This document shows positions 57,135-64,000 of a DNA stretch of 64,000 nucleotides, in pieces (positions within the stretch are counted from its first letter, which is position 1; every line of letters begins with the position of its first letter). Origin of the DNA: Bradyrhizobium jicamae (GTDB taxonomy: Bacteria > Pseudomonadota > Alphaproteobacteria > Rhizobiales > Xanthobacteraceae); assembly GCF_018130695.1 (NCBI RefSeq), contig NZ_JAFCJX010000004.1, positions 1-64,000 on the forward strand, written 5' to 3'. A program made the translations under genes and the position numbers. The notes beneath the pieces are model-generated. The model was not told the origin of the DNA, searched no databases, and saw only the letters and a list, made by a program, of their open reading frames with translations.

Positions 57135-59096
57135 TCAGCCGGTCGTCCACTTCGCGACCGAACGCCGCTCGAAAGTTTCGCGGAACTGGCGTGTGGATTC
57201 CGGGAGGAGGGCGCCGTTACCCCAGTCGAGGATCACAGCGTGCTGGCGGATGACGTCGAGGGCATCGATCTCGCCGCTACGGAAGCGCTGCGCGATGAGC
57301 TCCGGATCGAGCCGGACCTTGGCGATCCGCTCCGCCCTGATTTTGGCGCGTAGAGCATCGGTTGCGGCCTTGTCCACCTCGTACTCGCAGAGCTCGGCGT
57401 CGATGATCTGGACGACAACCCCATAATCCTTCGCGGCGCGTTCGACCGAAACGTAATCGTCCTTGATGTCCTCGATCACGAGGCGGGGATCGCGCTCGAG
57501 CGGGTCACCGAAGCCGCCGCCGCCGGCGGTTGGCCGCGAGAAGATGTCGCCTTCACCGATCGGCACGTCGGAGAAGATCGAGCCCAGTCGTTCCTCGGTG
57601 GCTGCGCCGGCACGATGCAGCGTCAGCCCATGCGGCATGGACGGCAGCCCGCCCTCGATGCCCCACACCACGGCTCGTTCGCGATCGCAGATATAGGAAA
57701 TCACCGTCTTCTCGGCTTGCAGCATGCGTGAGGTCTTCATCACGCCGGCGCCGCCGCGCCATTTGCCGGGGCCGGGCGAGTCCTTCAAGATCTCGCACTT
57801 GGTGGTCAGGATCGGATTGGCGCGCTCCTGGCCCTCGACCGGCTGCGACATCAGTCCGGTGCCGAAGCAGGCGGTGGTGACATTGCTGCCGTCCTTGCCG
57901 TTGCGGCCGCCCCAGCCGCCGGGCAGCCAGTCGTAGAACATGAAGATCGGCTTGTCGGCGCTGCGGCCGTCGAGGCCGCCTGTGAGCAGATATTCGAGAT
58001 TGAAGGCGCAGGCGAGGGCGCGCTCGGGCATCAGCTTCGACCACATTTCGTAGATCGAGTTCATGATCTTCTCGAACGGCATCAGGAAGCCGGTGACTGC
58101 GATCGGCCATTTGGCATCGACGATCGAACCTTCGGGGGCGATGATCTCGAAGCAGCGGTAGAAGCCGGAATTGAGCGGCAGGTCGGGAAAGAAGGTCTTC
58201 ATGCCGGCCGCGACGGCGGAGAAGGTTGCGCCGAAGGCCGAGTTGTAGATCGAGCCGATGGTCGGATGGCTGCCGGTGAAGTCGTAGATCGCCTTGTCGC
58301 CCTTGATGGTCATCTTGATGCGGATCGGGATCATGCCTTCGCCGCCGGCCGGGTCGCGATCGATGAAGTCAACCGTCTCCCATTCGCCGTCGGGCAGCGC
58401 AGCGATCCGCTGGCGCGCTGAGCGTTCGACATAGTCCTGCACAGCCGCTAGGCCAGTCTCGACCGTGTCGCGGCCATACTTGTTGACGAGGCGCAGGATC
58501 TCGCGCCCGCACACGGCCGTGGCCTCGGCCTGTGCCTGGATATCACCGATGATGGAGGCAGGATCCCGGGTGTTGGACGCGATCAGATGCGCGACGTCCT
58601 TGCAGAAACGGCCCTTGTCGAACAGCCGGATCGGCGTGATGCGGAGGCCTTCGCGGAACATGTCGCGTGCTGCGACGTCGAATGAGCCGGGAACGCTGCC
58701 GCCCATGTCCGACCAGTGACCGTTGGACTGGCTGAAGGCGATGATCTTGCCGTCGGCGAAAATCGGCCGGATCAGCCGTACGTCGGAGAAATGCGTGCCG
58801 CCGGCATAGGGATCGTTGATCGCGAACACGTCGCCTTCGTGCATGTCGCCCTCGAAGTGGCGCATGACGTCCTGACAGGTGAAGTGCAGCGTGCCGACAT
58901 GGACCGCGATGTCCTGATTGCCCTGGGCTGCGCATTCGCCCTTGGCGTCATGCAGGGCGCTGGAGAAATCGCGGTTGTAGATCACGAAGGAGTAGCAGGT
59001 GCGCAGCACCTGCTCGCCCATCTGGTCGACGCTGGTGATGAAGGAATTCTTCAAAACCTCGAAGGTCACGGGGTCGAGCGGGAGATCACCGGCCAT
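57135..59096 (-). CDS. Hydantoinase/oxoprolinase family protein, subunit B (second pair)
   Basis: A 653-residue catalytic subunit, about 90 residues longer than the first B subunit. LDPVTFEVLKNSFITSVDQMGEQVLRTCYSFVIYNRDFSSALHDAKGEC, INDPYAGGTHFSDVRLIRPIF and SDMGGSVPGSFDVAARDMFREGLRI are family segments. The C-terminal third includes an extension beyond GDPLERDPRLVIEDIKDDYVSVERAAKDYGVV. The ATG follows the A-subunit stop by three bases, so A and B are coupled. Ring opening of a hydantoin, lactam or cyclic imide with ATP is the likely chemistry. Confidence 0.88.
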   Translation of the reverse strand: MAGDLPLDPVTFEVLKNSFITSVDQMGEQVLRTCYSFVIYNRDFSSALHDAKGECAAQGNQDIAVHVGTLHFTCQDVMRHFEGDMHEGDVFAINDPYAGGTHFSDVRLIRPIFADGKIIAFSQSNGHWSDMGGSVPGSFDVAARDMFREGLRITPIRLFDKGRFCKDVAHLIASNTRDPASIIGDIQAQAEATAVCGREILRLVNKYGRDTVETGLAAVQDYVERSARQRIAALPDGEWETVDFIDRDPAGGEGMIPIRIKMTIKGDKAIYDFTGSHPTIGSIYNSAFGATFSAVAAGMKTFFPDLPLNSGFYRCFEIIAPEGSIVDAKWPIAVTGFLMPFEKIMNSIYEMWSKLMPERALACAFNLEYLLTGGLDGRSADKPIFMFYDWLPGGWGGRNGKDGSNVTTACFGTGLMSQPVEGQERANPILTTKCEILKDSPGPGKWRGGAGVMKTSRMLQAEKTVISYICDRERAVVWGIEGGLPSMPHGLTLHRAGAATEERLGSIFSDVPIGEGDIFSRPTAGGGGFGDPLERDPRLVIEDIKDDYVSVERAAKDYGVVVQIIDAELCEYEVDKAATDALRAKIRAERIAKVRLDPELIAQRFRSGEIDALDVIRQHAVILDWGNGALLPESTRQFRETFERRSVAKWTTG

Positions 59097-59099
59097 GGT

Positions 59100-61124
59100 T
59101 CAGTCCTTCACGCGGATGATGATGTTGAGATATTTGTCGACCTCGGCGCTGGCGCCGGGCGGCACGACGGTGGTCGCGTCGACCTGCTCGACGATCGCCG
59201 GGCCCTGAAAGGAGAAGCCGCAGGGCAGGTCGTTGCGGGCATAGACGGGCGTATCGAGCCCATTGCCTTCGAACCAAACCCTGCGGCGGCTGACCGGCTC
59301 CGGGATCACGCCGGTCGGCTTGTGGACGGCGAACTCGGCTTTCGGCACGACGCCGATGGCTTTCAGGTTCAGCCGGAAGAAGCTCACGGGCGAGTCGTCG
59401 CGGCGGAAATTGTATTCGCGCTTGTGCTCGGCGTGGAAACTCTGCACCAGATCGGTGATCGCGCCGATCGGGCGCGGTGCTTGCACCGCGAGCGAGCGCC
59501 ATTGACCGCGATACATCATGTCGATCGACCGCTGCAACACGATGTCGCCTTCTGCGACGCCCTCGTGGGTGAGCCGGGCCAGCGCTTCCTTCTCCAGCGC
59601 GACGAACTGCGCCTCGATGTCGGCGGAGTCGGCCTCGTCGGCGCCGACCATGCAGCTCTGCGAAAAGTCGTGCTGCATATCGACCAGCAGGCAGCCGAGC
59701 GCCGAGGTGACGCCGGGATTGGGCGGCACGATCACGACCGGGATCGCGAGCTCGCGCGCCACGTCGACGCCATGCAGGGCCCCGGCGCCGCCGAAAGCGA
59801 CCAATGCGAAATCGCGCGGATCATAGCCGCGGCTGATCGAGATCAGGCGCACTGCATCCGACATGTTGGCGTTGGCCACCTTGACGATCGCGTCCGCCGC
59901 CTCATGCAGGCCGAGGCCGAACGGTTTTGCAACGCCATCCTCGACCGCCTGCCGGGCAAGCGCAGGATCGAGCTTGACCTTGCCGCCGGCGAGATCGGTG
60001 CCGAGCCGACCCAGCGTGACGTTGGCGTCGGTGTTGGTTGGCTGGGTGTTGCCGTTGCCGTAACAGGCTGGACCCGGAAAAGCGCCGGCCGATTGCGGGC
60101 CATTGCGCAGGGAGCCAGCCGGATCGGTCCAGGCCAACGATCCGCCGCCGGCACCGATGGTGAGCACCTCGATGGAGGCAAAGCGGATCGGATAACCGAA
60201 CTCGATGCACCAGTCCTTGGTGATGCGCGAGTGGCCCTCATAGGCCAGCGAGACGTCGGTCGAGGTGCCGCCCATGTCGAGGCCGATCGAATTGGGATAG
60301 CCGCAGAGGCCGGCGATGTAGCGGCTGGCGATAGCGCCTGCGGCGATTCCGGAGCCGGCAAGGCGCGCGGCGAAATCCTTGACGCTGGCCGGCGTCATGA
60401 CGCCGCCGCCGGTGTGCAGCAGCAGCAGATCGCGCGTGTAGCCTTCGTCTGCGAGGCGGTCGCCGAGCCGGCTGGTGTAGTTGACGACGACCGGACTCAC
60501 TACGGCATTGGCGACGGTCGTCGAAAACCGCTCGTGCTCGAAGATTTCGGGCAGGACCTGCGAGGAGATCGAGACCGGGATGTCCGGCATTTCCTCGAGC
60601 AGGATGTCGCGCATCGCGCGCTCGTTCGCGCCGTTGAGATAGGCATTCATGAAGCAGACCGCGATCGCAGCAACGCCACGGCGCTTGAGGATACGTGCGA
60701 CATTGCGTGCGGCCTCGAAGTCGAGCGGCTGGATCACCTGGCCGCTCGCATCGACGCGTTCGGGCACGGTGAGCCGGTCGCGCCGCGGCACGTAGGGCCG
60801 GACCACGTCCTTGTAGGTGTCCCAGAGGTCTTCCTTGTTGGCGCGGCGGATCTCGATGACGTCGCGAAAACCTTCGGTGCTGACGACGGCGGTGCGGGGC
60901 AGGCGGCGGGTGATCAGCGCGTTGGTCGCAACCGTGGTGCCGTGCGAGAACAGCGCCACCTTGGACAGGTCGATGCCGGCCTTGGACACACCGCCCATGA
61001 TCCCCTCGATGGGGTCGCGGGTGGAGGAGGTCTTCTCGATGCGAATGAGGCCGGTGGCCTCATCCATGATGCAGATGTCGGTGAAGGTGCCGCCGACGTC
61101 AACGGCCACGCGAAGGTTCTGCAC
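59100..61124 (-). CDS. Hydantoinase/oxoprolinase family protein, subunit A (second pair)
   Basis: A 674-residue ATP-binding subunit. Nucleotide motifs are VAVDVGGTFTDICIMDE at the start, LFSHGTTVATNALITRR near 65 and IGLDMGGTSTDVSLAYEG near 285; STEGFRDVIEIRRANKEDLWDTY is typical of hydantoinase A. A GTG at 61124 with AGGAAGG about six bases upstream is the start. It is the first gene after the AraC regulator and is preceded by a strong palindrome, so it probably heads the inducible operon. Confidence 0.88.
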   Translation of the reverse strand: MQNLRVAVDVGGTFTDICIMDEATGLIRIEKTSSTRDPIEGIMGGVSKAGIDLSKVALFSHGTTVATNALITRRLPRTAVVSTEGFRDVIEIRRANKEDLWDTYKDVVRPYVPRRDRLTVPERVDASGQVIQPLDFEAARNVARILKRRGVAAIAVCFMNAYLNGANERAMRDILLEEMPDIPVSISSQVLPEIFEHERFSTTVANAVVSPVVVNYTSRLGDRLADEGYTRDLLLLHTGGGVMTPASVKDFAARLAGSGIAAGAIASRYIAGLCGYPNSIGLDMGGTSTDVSLAYEGHSRITKDWCIEFGYPIRFASIEVLTIGAGGGSLAWTDPAGSLRNGPQSAGAFPGPACYGNGNTQPTNTDANVTLGRLGTDLAGGKVKLDPALARQAVEDGVAKPFGLGLHEAADAIVKVANANMSDAVRLISISRGYDPRDFALVAFGGAGALHGVDVARELAIPVVIVPPNPGVTSALGCLLVDMQHDFSQSCMVGADEADSADIEAQFVALEKEALARLTHEGVAEGDIVLQRSIDMMYRGQWRSLAVQAPRPIGAITDLVQSFHAEHKREYNFRRDDSPVSFFRLNLKAIGVVPKAEFAVHKPTGVIPEPVSRRRVWFEGNGLDTPVYARNDLPCGFSFQGPAIVEQVDATTVVPPGASAEVDKYLNIIIRVKD

Positions 61125-61264
61125 GATGGGCCTTCCTTTCCAGCATTCTTTTGCCGACCGTTGTTGGGCGAGCGCGCAGGCTCATCCGGACAGCTGGTCC
61201 GGAGCCGCGCGCCGCCGTTCGACCGGCGGATGTCGAAGATGTCGGAAGGATGATAGGCAGATCG

Positions 61265-61286
61265 TCAGCGACACTCTTGTCGCTGA
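61265..61286. promoter_or_regulatory. Palindrome TCAGCGACA-N4-TGTCGCTGA before the second hyuA
   Basis: A perfect 9-base inverted repeat with a 4-base spacer lies 141 bases upstream of the hyuA start, in the 239-base gap after araC. It has no T-run on the minus strand, so an operator fits better than a terminator for araC. Either role is inferred. Confidence 0.5.
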
Positions 61287-61363
61287 GCGCAAGACAATTT
61301 GTGCCAGAGAGCACGACGGCTCAAACGCGCCGGCTCAGTTGACCGCGACCGAATGGGGCAGGT

Positions 61364-62374
61364 TCACGAATTGGGTGTGCGCGATGCCGCGCGTGCCTCG
61401 CTCGGTGAGCAGCCGAAACGGCCGCGATAGTTCCGGCTGAACTGTGCCTGATCGCCAAAGCCGCATTGATAGGCGATCTCCGAGATGCTCTTGCGGCAGT
61501 TCGGATCGCGCAGCATGGCGTCACACATCAGCAGGCGCTGATTGCGGATATAGGCGCTCACGGTGACGCCCTCGCGCTCGAAGATCTGGTGCAGGTAGCG
61601 CAGTGAAATGCCGCAGCCGTCGGCCACCATTTGCGGCGTGAGCCGCATGTCGTCGATGTGCGTGCGGATGAACTGCTCGCAGCGATGCAGATGAGCATTG
61701 CGAACGGTGGACGAGTGGCCGGCCAGCACGCGCTCATCCGACTCCACCGCCATCGCCAGCAGATCGATCAAATGCTTGCCCATCATGGTGCGGGCGGTCT
61801 CGTCCATTTCCCCGATCCGCTCGCCGGCAAGGCGCAGCGTCTCGACGAACAGCGCGCCGACGCTGCGGCTGGCATCGAACTGCAACGTCGCCAGTCGTTC
61901 GGGGCGGGAGATTCGGCCGCGCAACACCGCGCTCGGGATCTTCAGCACCCACAGCGCGGCCGGATCGCAATGGCTGAACTCATAGGGCAGATGGCTGCGC
62001 TCGATCAGGAAGGCGCCCGGCTTGCAGCGGATGTCCTTGCCGTCCTGCTCGAAGCGGATTTCGGCGAGCTCCGGCACCGTGATCAGGAAGCTCTCCTCAC
62101 GCTCATTGAGGAGGTGGCGTTCATGCCGCTTGTAGAGCAGGCCGTCCGAGACGTTGCGGGAGATCGACACCGGGCCGAGCGACCAGGCGCCCAGATTGCC
62201 GCGGAAGTCGTGGCCGCCAAGAAAGCGGAGGTCGAGCGAATAGTAGATGTCGGAGACGACCTGCTGCCAGAACTGGCGGCGTTGGTGGGCGGGAATGTCG
62301 TTGGTCGCGAAAGTGGTCTGCATCTTGCGCTCCGTCACTGCCGTCGACTGCTGCACTCCAGTTGCCGTCATCAT
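61364..62374 (-). CDS. AraC-family transcriptional regulator (FeaR/NphR type)
   Basis: A 336-residue activator with an N-terminal AraC-like sensing domain (HQRRQFWQQVVSDIYYSLDLRF near residue 30) and two C-terminal helix-turn-helix motifs (LTPQMVADGCGISLRYLHQIFEREGVTVSAYIRNQRL and SISEIAYQCGFGDQAQFSRNYRGRFGCSPSEAR). FeaR/NphR relatives control catabolism of amines and aromatic compounds. ATG 62374 is given; ATG 62323 (MQTTFATND) has a better ribosome site (GGAG at seven bases) and matches the usual family start. It lies between pxpC and hyuA on the same strand and likely controls the cluster. Confidence 0.87.
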   Translation of the reverse strand: MMTATGVQQSTAVTERKMQTTFATNDIPAHQRRQFWQQVVSDIYYSLDLRFLGGHDFRGNLGAWSLGPVSISRNVSDGLLYKRHERHLLNEREESFLITVPELAEIRFEQDGKDIRCKPGAFLIERSHLPYEFSHCDPAALWVLKIPSAVLRGRISRPERLATLQFDASRSVGALFVETLRLAGERIGEMDETARTMMGKHLIDLLAMAVESDERVLAGHSSTVRNAHLHRCEQFIRTHIDDMRLTPQMVADGCGISLRYLHQIFEREGVTVSAYIRNQRLLMCDAMLRDPNCRKSISEIAYQCGFGDQAQFSRNYRGRFGCSPSEARAASRTPNS

Positions 62375-62386
62375 CAGCTTCGCGAG

Positions 62387-62403
62387 GACGTCAGGATGAC
62401 GTC
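62387..62403. promoter_or_regulatory. Inverted repeat GACGTCA-N3-TGACGTC just upstream of araC
   Basis: A perfect 7-base inverted repeat with 3-base spacer lies 12 bases before the araC start at 62374 (or 63 before 62323). Its position suits a repressor or autoregulatory site. No matching copy was found upstream of hyuA, where a different palindrome occurs. Confidence 0.45.
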
Positions 62404-62484
62404 AAGTCCAATAGAAGGGAAAGCTGATATTTTAGGCCGGGTTTGCCCAATTTCGATGAGGGGCAACCGCAAGGTGGACACTGC

Positions 62485-62530
62485 GGTCGTCGACAACTTC
62501 CCAGACGAATCCGGCGGGTTGTCGACGACC
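62485..62530 (-). other. Large inverted repeat after pxpC
   Basis: GGTCGTCGACAAC (62485-62497) and GTTGTCGACGACC (62518-62530) are perfect 13-base reverse complements around a 20-base loop, starting 15 bases after the pxpC stop on the minus strand. No T-run follows. It could be a terminator-like or processing hairpin that separates pxpBC from araC, or an operator; each arm contains GTCGAC. Confidence 0.55.
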
Positions 62531-62545
62531 AGAGCAGGTCAATGT

Positions 62546-63523
62546 TCAGACCAGGGAACTGCGCAGCTTCGCCAGCAATCCGGCGCGATCGTGACGGGCT
62601 GCAAGCGCTTCGTCCATTCCGACCTTGACGAACCTGACCGGCATGTTCGGCTGCAACTGACCGATCAGATCCATGTCGGCGGCGATCACGGTGCCGACCA
62701 TGAAATAGCCGCCACCCGAGACGGCGTCACGGTGCAGCACGATCGGCTCGGTGCCTCCGGGCACCTGGATCGAGCCATAGGGATAGCAGGCATCAGTGAT
62801 GTTGGAGGGATCGGAACCGGCGCCGAACGGCGGTTCGCGCGGCACGAACTCCAGCGGCTTGCCGCCCCTGAAGCGATAGCCGATCCGGTCGGCCTCGGGC
62901 GCGACTTTCCAGGTGTCGGAGAAGAAGCCATTGCCGGCCTGCTCTGTGATGCGATGCCAGTAGAGGCCCGGCATCGCGCGCAACTCGGTGGGCATTCCCG
63001 CCGGCAGGCCGCGCAACTCCTTGGCGATCGTGCGGCCTTCGCTGACCGATGCCGAGCTCGTGCCAACCGGTAACTCATCGCCAGCTTCGAGCTTGCGGCC
63101 CTTGAAGCCGCCGAGCGCTCCGAGCGCGTAGGTCGAGCGCGAGCCGAGCACCAGCGGCACGTCGATGCCACCGGAGACGGCGATGTAGGCGCGCGCGCCC
63201 TGCTTCAGGAAATCGAAGGAGAGTTTCTGGCCGCGCTTCACCTGAAAACTGGTCCAGGTCTCGCGTGGCGTGCCGTCGAGCTTTGGCGGCAATTCGGCCC
63301 CCGTCACGGCAACCATGGCGTCGTCGGTGAATTCAAGCTCGGGTCCCATGAAGACGGCCTCGAGCACGGCGGCGCCTTCCTCATTGCCGACGAGCAGATT
63401 GGCGGCCGCGAGCGCATGGCGATCCATGCCGCCGGAAAGGGGAATGCCGATATGGTAATAGCCGGGACGGCCAAGATCCTGCACGGTGGTTGCAAGACCC
63501 GGCTTCAAAACCTTAATGGCCAT
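62546..63523 (-). CDS. pxpC: 5-oxoprolinase subunit C-like biotin-dependent carboxyltransferase protein (KipA/PxpC)
   Basis: A 325-residue protein of the KipA/allophanate hydrolase subunit 2 family. KPGLATTVQDLGRPGYYHIGIPLSGGMDRHALAAANLLVGN at the start, then GARAYIAVSGGIDVPLVLGSRSTYALGALGGFKGRKLEAGD, are signature segments. With PxpA and PxpB such proteins hydrolyse 5-oxoproline with ATP; relatives act on urea derivatives. Its ATG overlaps the pxpB stop by 11 bases. pxpA is not in the window but could lie beyond the right edge. Confidence 0.88.
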   Translation of the reverse strand: MAIKVLKPGLATTVQDLGRPGYYHIGIPLSGGMDRHALAAANLLVGNEEGAAVLEAVFMGPELEFTDDAMVAVTGAELPPKLDGTPRETWTSFQVKRGQKLSFDFLKQGARAYIAVSGGIDVPLVLGSRSTYALGALGGFKGRKLEAGDELPVGTSSASVSEGRTIAKELRGLPAGMPTELRAMPGLYWHRITEQAGNGFFSDTWKVAPEADRIGYRFRGGKPLEFVPREPPFGAGSDPSNITDACYPYGSIQVPGGTEPIVLHRDAVSGGGYFMVGTVIAADMDLIGQLQPNMPVRFVKVGMDEALAARHDRAGLLAKLRSSLV

Positions 63524-64000
63524 GGAGAACCCCCTCGAGCTTGCGATTGTAGCCGTCGATGTCGCGATTGAACTCGGTCAGCGAGAACGCGACGTCGCGG
63601 ATGGTTGGCGCGAAGCGGCCGGCATCGACGTCGGCCACTGCTGCGTCATAGGCGGCACGGTCGATCGGCTTCCACTTCACGATGTCGCCTGGTCTGAACA
63701 GGCACATGAAGTCGCGGAGGTAGCTGATCTCCTGGTTCGGATCGTAGATCGGCATCGGCGTGATACCGAACATCTGGTAGCCGCCGGCACCACGCACCGA
63801 ATAGATGCAGCCGAAGCAGCCGCCATGCCCGACGGTAAGCTTGGGCGTATCCGTGCGAGGACGCAGGTATTTGGGCGCCTGAATTTGCCGCTGGCGCTCG
63901 ACCATCTGATAGAGAAAGGGCAGGCCGGCGACGAAGCCGACCATCGAGACGAACCAGGGTGCGCTTGAATGCGCCTTGATGAAGCCGTCAATGCCGTCGA
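63513..64000 (-). CDS. pxpB: 5-oxoprolinase subunit B-like protein (KipI/PxpB), C-terminal part
   Basis: The frame is open to the right edge, so the N-terminus is outside; about 161 residues are visible. DGIDGFIKAHSSAPWFVSMVGFVAGLPFLYQM, then KLTVGHGGCFGCIYSVRGAGGYQMFGITP and MCLFRPGDIVKW, correspond to the C-terminal cyclophilin-like domain of KipI/PxpB. The tail after FTEFNRDIDGYNRK is longer than in the E. coli protein. It overlaps pxpC and should form a heteromer with it. Confidence 0.82.
   Translation of the reverse strand, partial: DGIDGFIKAHSSAPWFVSMVGFVAGLPFLYQMVERQRQIQAPKYLRPRTDTPKLTVGHGGCFGCIYSVRGAGGYQMFGITPMPIYDPNQEISYLRDFMCLFRPGDIVKWKPIDRAAYDAAVADVDAGRFAPTIRDVAFSLTEFNRDIDGYNRKLEGVLHGH

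Noticed and set aside
58716..61253. 845-codon + strand frame opposite the second hyuA/hyuB
   Set aside because: Antisense shadow; the minus-strand genes carry all family motifs and ribosome sites.
61280..61315. Possible sigma-54 promoter on the minus strand upstream of hyuA (TGGCAC element)
   Set aside because: No GC doublet at the required 10-base distance from the GG; the -12 element is missing.

Overview
The window reads as chromosomal DNA of a high-GC alphaproteobacterium of the Bradyrhizobium type. This is inferred from the dense high-GC coding, the C4-dicarboxylate (dct) and poly-hydroxybutyrate (pha) genes, and the many ABC importers joined to small catabolic operons. No tRNA, rRNA, CRISPR array, transposase or phage gene was seen. 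No gene-free stretch exceeds about 290 bp.

Region 1 (1-11776, + strand) is a carbon-storage block. It holds the end of dctA, phaA, phaB, an NADP-type malic enzyme, a type II NADH dehydrogenase, a 55-residue ORF resembling the end of a cytochrome bd subunit, the dctB/dctD two-component pair and phaC. C4-dicarboxylate uptake, NADPH and pyruvate from malate, and acetyl-CoA polymerisation to PHB are therefore side by side. Region 2 (11777-17628) has a short-chain fatty acid permease, a 1134-residue molybdopterin oxidoreductase fused to its own flavin/2Fe-2S reductase, and a divergent GntR-type regulator.

Region 3 (17651-31307) looks like lysine catabolism. A minus-strand operon encodes HglS, an AmaB-type aldehyde dehydrogenase and an aminotransferase. 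Opposite it lie a LysR regulator, an Lrp/AsnC regulator, a TPP enzyme, a lysine 6-dehydrogenase-like protein, a polar amino acid ABC importer, a DadA-like oxidase and an Asp/Glu-racemase-family protein. Together they can account for lysine to 2-hydroxyglutarate; the TPP enzyme has no assigned step. Region 4 (31308-38855) is a family-5 ABC importer followed by a GH51 arabinofuranosidase.

Region 5 (38926-44484) is one very large hybrid sensor kinase whose Ser/Thr kinase domain has lost key catalytic residues. Region 6 (44770-64000, all minus strand) is the most unusual part. It encodes a PxpB/PxpC carboxylase pair, an AraC regulator, a hydantoinase A/B pair, a TorT-like binding protein with a ribose-type ABC importer, a three-subunit molybdenum hydroxylase in coxM-S-L order, and a second hydantoinase A/B pair. 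Stops and starts overlap from transporter into enzyme genes. This suggests import, ring hydroxylation and ATP-dependent ring opening of an N-heterocycle or lactam whose identity cannot be read from the sequence.
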